From contig CALPYQ020000089.1 in the NCBI GenBank assembly GCA_943327965.2, positions 1-6,986 on the forward strand: 6,986 nt of DNA. The letters are read 5' to 3'. This stretch comes from Singulisphaera sp. GP187 (lineage in GTDB: Bacteria; Pseudomonadota; Gammaproteobacteria; Burkholderiales; Burkholderiaceae_C). Positions 5,908-6,986 of the stretch are shown piece by piece. Both the position numbers and the translations under genes were made by a program. Position 1 is the first letter of the stretch, and each line of letters starts with the position of its first letter. The notes under the pieces are model-generated. The model was given only the letters and a program-made list of their open reading frames with translations. It had not been told where the DNA came from and searched no databases.

Positions 5908-5912
5908 AGGAG
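5908..5912 (+). promoter_or_regulatory. Ribosome binding site of the DUF1993 gene
   Basis: AGGAG stands 5 nt before the ATG at 5918. It is strong compared with the absent site of the upstream M20 gene, so the second gene could be translated better than the first from a shared message. Confidence 0.75.
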
Positions 5913-5917
5913 CGTTT

Positions 5918-6424
5918 ATGCAAATTTCGATGTACACCGCCAGCGTGCCCCGCTTGATTAATGGCTTGACCAATTTGTCTCACATCTTGGGCAAGGCCCA
6001 AGCACATGCCGAGGCTAAGAAAATTGACCCAGTCGTTTTTGCAAACCTGCGAATCTTTCCCGACATGTTTCCTTTAAGCCGACAAGTCCAAATTGCTTGC
6101 GATGTTTCAAAAGGCTTGGTGGCTCGTTTGGCCGGTGTCGATATTCCAGTTTACGAAGACACCGAAAAAGATCTGAAAGATTTACAAGCCCGCATTGCCA
6201 AAACCATTGCATTTCTGGAAACCTTCACACCGGCACAAATTGACGGCACCGAAGACAAAGACATCGTGGTCAAACGCGGCGACAAAGAAGCGCATTACAA
6301 GGGCATGCAGTTTTTACTGGGTCACGGTTTGCCCAATTTGCATTTCCACACCACTACCACCTACAGCATGTTGCGCGCCAGTGGTGTTGAAATTGGTAAA
6401 TCCGATTACCTCGGCAAGATTTGA
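5918..6424 (+). CDS. DUF1993 family protein
   Basis: A 168-residue cytoplasmic protein recognised as DUF1993, a family of about this length that is thought to fold as a DinB/YfiT-like four-helix bundle. Family blocks seen are SMYTASVPRLINGLTNLSHIL (4-24), IFPDMFPLSRQVQIACD (46-62), LAGVDIPVYEDTE (71-83), LQARIAKTIAFLE (89-101) and the C-terminal GLPNLHFHTTTTYSMLR (137-153) ending GVEIGKSDYLG. His136, His142 and His144 lie where DinB-like proteins place metal ligands, but metal binding here is only a guess. No function is established for the family. It follows the M20 gene by 32 bp and precedes the glutamate-synthase-like gene by 47 bp, all co-directional. The start is fixed by a strong Shine-Dalgarno. 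Confidence 0.9.
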   Translation: MQISMYTASVPRLINGLTNLSHILGKAQAHAEAKKIDPVVFANLRIFPDMFPLSRQVQIACDVSKGLVARLAGVDIPVYEDTEKDLKDLQARIAKTIAFLETFTPAQIDGTEDKDIVVKRGDKEAHYKGMQFLLGHGLPNLHFHTTTTYSMLRASGVEIGKSDYLGKI

Positions 6425-6460
6425 TTCGGGCAATTGCATTCCATTGCGATGCCAACCCAT

Positions 6461-6465
6461 AGGAA
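6461..6465 (+). promoter_or_regulatory. Ribosome binding site of the glutamate-synthase-like gene
   Basis: AGGAA lies 6 nt before the ATG at 6472, supporting that start and separate translation initiation after the DUF1993 stop. Confidence 0.7.
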
Positions 6466-6471
6466 ATTGAG

Positions 6472-6986
6472 ATGCTAAATTGGATTGATCAAAAAGTGCC
6501 TGTGCGGTTCATCGCATTTTTTGCGGTGGCTGCACTTTGGGTGCTTTCGGCTTTGCAGTTGGCTGTGGGGCAGGCCAGTTTATGGTGGGTCCTGCTTTTA
6601 ACAGGCTTGGTCGTGGTGGGTGTGTACGACTTGCAGCAAAAGAGTCATGCTATTTTGCGCAACTATCCCATCATTGGTCACTTGCGATTTTTGCTTGAAT
6701 TTGTTCGACCAGAACTCCGTCAATATTTCATTGAGGGCGATCATGATGCAGTGCCATTTTCTAGATCGCAGCGCTCATTGGTCTATGCCCGCGCCAAAGG
6801 GGAGACCGACAAAGTACCCTTTGGAACGCATATCGATGTGCATGCCGTAGGCTACGAGTGGTTAACGCATTCCATCAGTCCCACCGTAATTCCTTCTCAC
6901 GATTTCAGAGTGCAAGTGGGCGGCACACAGTGCACAAAGCCCTACAGCATGAGCCTGTTCAATGTTTCTGCCATGAGTTTTGGCGC
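6472..6986 (+). CDS. FMN-binding glutamate synthase family protein, N-terminal part
   Basis: The first 171 residues of a protein of the GltS FMN-binding-domain family (free-standing relatives of the glutamate synthase large-subunit synthase domain, usually about 500-550 residues). The rest lies beyond the right edge. Residues 12-32 and 36-53 are two hydrophobic segments that should anchor it in the inner membrane. The characteristic pre-barrel region follows: RNYPIIGHLRFLLEFVRPEL (63-82), RQYF near 83-86, PFSRSQRSLVYARAK (95-109), VPFGTHID (115-122) and GYEWLTHS (127-134). The start of the FMN barrel is at about 158, NVSAMSFGA (164-172, the last codon incomplete). The glutaminase domain and the Fe-S cluster cysteines of true GltB are not expected in this subfamily, and the reaction is not known. 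Linkage to glutamate metabolism is by homology only. It may share a transcript with the DUF1993 gene. Confidence 0.88.
   Translation, partial: MLNWIDQKVPVRFIAFFAVAALWVLSALQLAVGQASLWWVLLLTGLVVVGVYDLQQKSHAILRNYPIIGHLRFLLEFVRPELRQYFIEGDHDAVPFSRSQRSLVYARAKGETDKVPFGTHIDVHAVGYEWLTHSISPTVIPSHDFRVQVGGTQCTKPYSMSLFNVSAMSFG

Noticed and set aside
6620..6850. A 76-codon plus-strand open frame
   Set aside because: It is out of frame within the glutamate-synthase-like gene, whose frame shows conserved family blocks.
1..6986. A mobile element, CRISPR array, defence island or biosynthetic cluster
   Set aside because: No transposase, integrase, regularly spaced repeats, toxin-antitoxin pair or defence domains are present. 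All genes belong to ordinary families except the small exported protein.

Overview
The window looks like chromosome of a betaproteobacterium of order Burkholderiales, probably Comamonadaceae (Limnohabitans/Rhodoferax/Polaromonas-like). The basis is a Bug-type (TctC) periplasmic binding protein of the kind greatly expanded in that order, moderate GC, and the overall style of the proteins. The placement is by recognition of protein families only; no database was searched.

Layout. Positions 1-944 (minus) hold most of an MFS transporter whose C-terminus runs off the left edge. Next on the minus strand is a very small exported Lys/Ala/Glu-rich protein (1082-1336) with a good Shine-Dalgarno and its own intrinsic terminator. 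Then comes selU/mnmH (1496-2575, minus), which modifies the wobble uridine of tRNAs. Reading away from selU on the plus strand is a Bug-family solute-binding protein (2793-3770), which converges tail to tail on a minus-strand cupin gene (3800-4297). A 187-bp divergent intergenic region with three perfect palindromes and a plausible sigma70 promoter separates the cupin gene from a plus-strand gene train: an M20 metallopeptidase/amidohydrolase (4485-5885), a DUF1993 protein (5918-6424) and the N-terminal third of a membrane-anchored FMN-binding glutamate-synthase-like protein (6472 to the right edge).

How the genes fit together. SelU is housekeeping RNA modification and appears unrelated to its neighbours. 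The MFS carrier, Bug protein, cupin and M20 hydrolase have the composition of a small scavenging or catabolic neighbourhood (uptake, hydrolysis, a small metal-binding cupin). No substrate can be named, and the genes lie in several transcription units. The M20, DUF1993 and glutamate-synthase-like genes are co-directional with gaps of 32 and 46 bp and may be co-transcribed.

I found no mobile element, CRISPR array, rRNA or tRNA, and no clearly new multi-gene system. The points most worth a second look are regulatory: the palindrome-rich divergent region 4298-4484, including a match to the GntR/FadR-type operator consensus that overlaps a predicted -35 box, and several short palindromes at the ends of minus-strand genes. 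All coding sequences seen are intact apart from the two cut by the window edges. No gap between genes exceeds about 220 bp.
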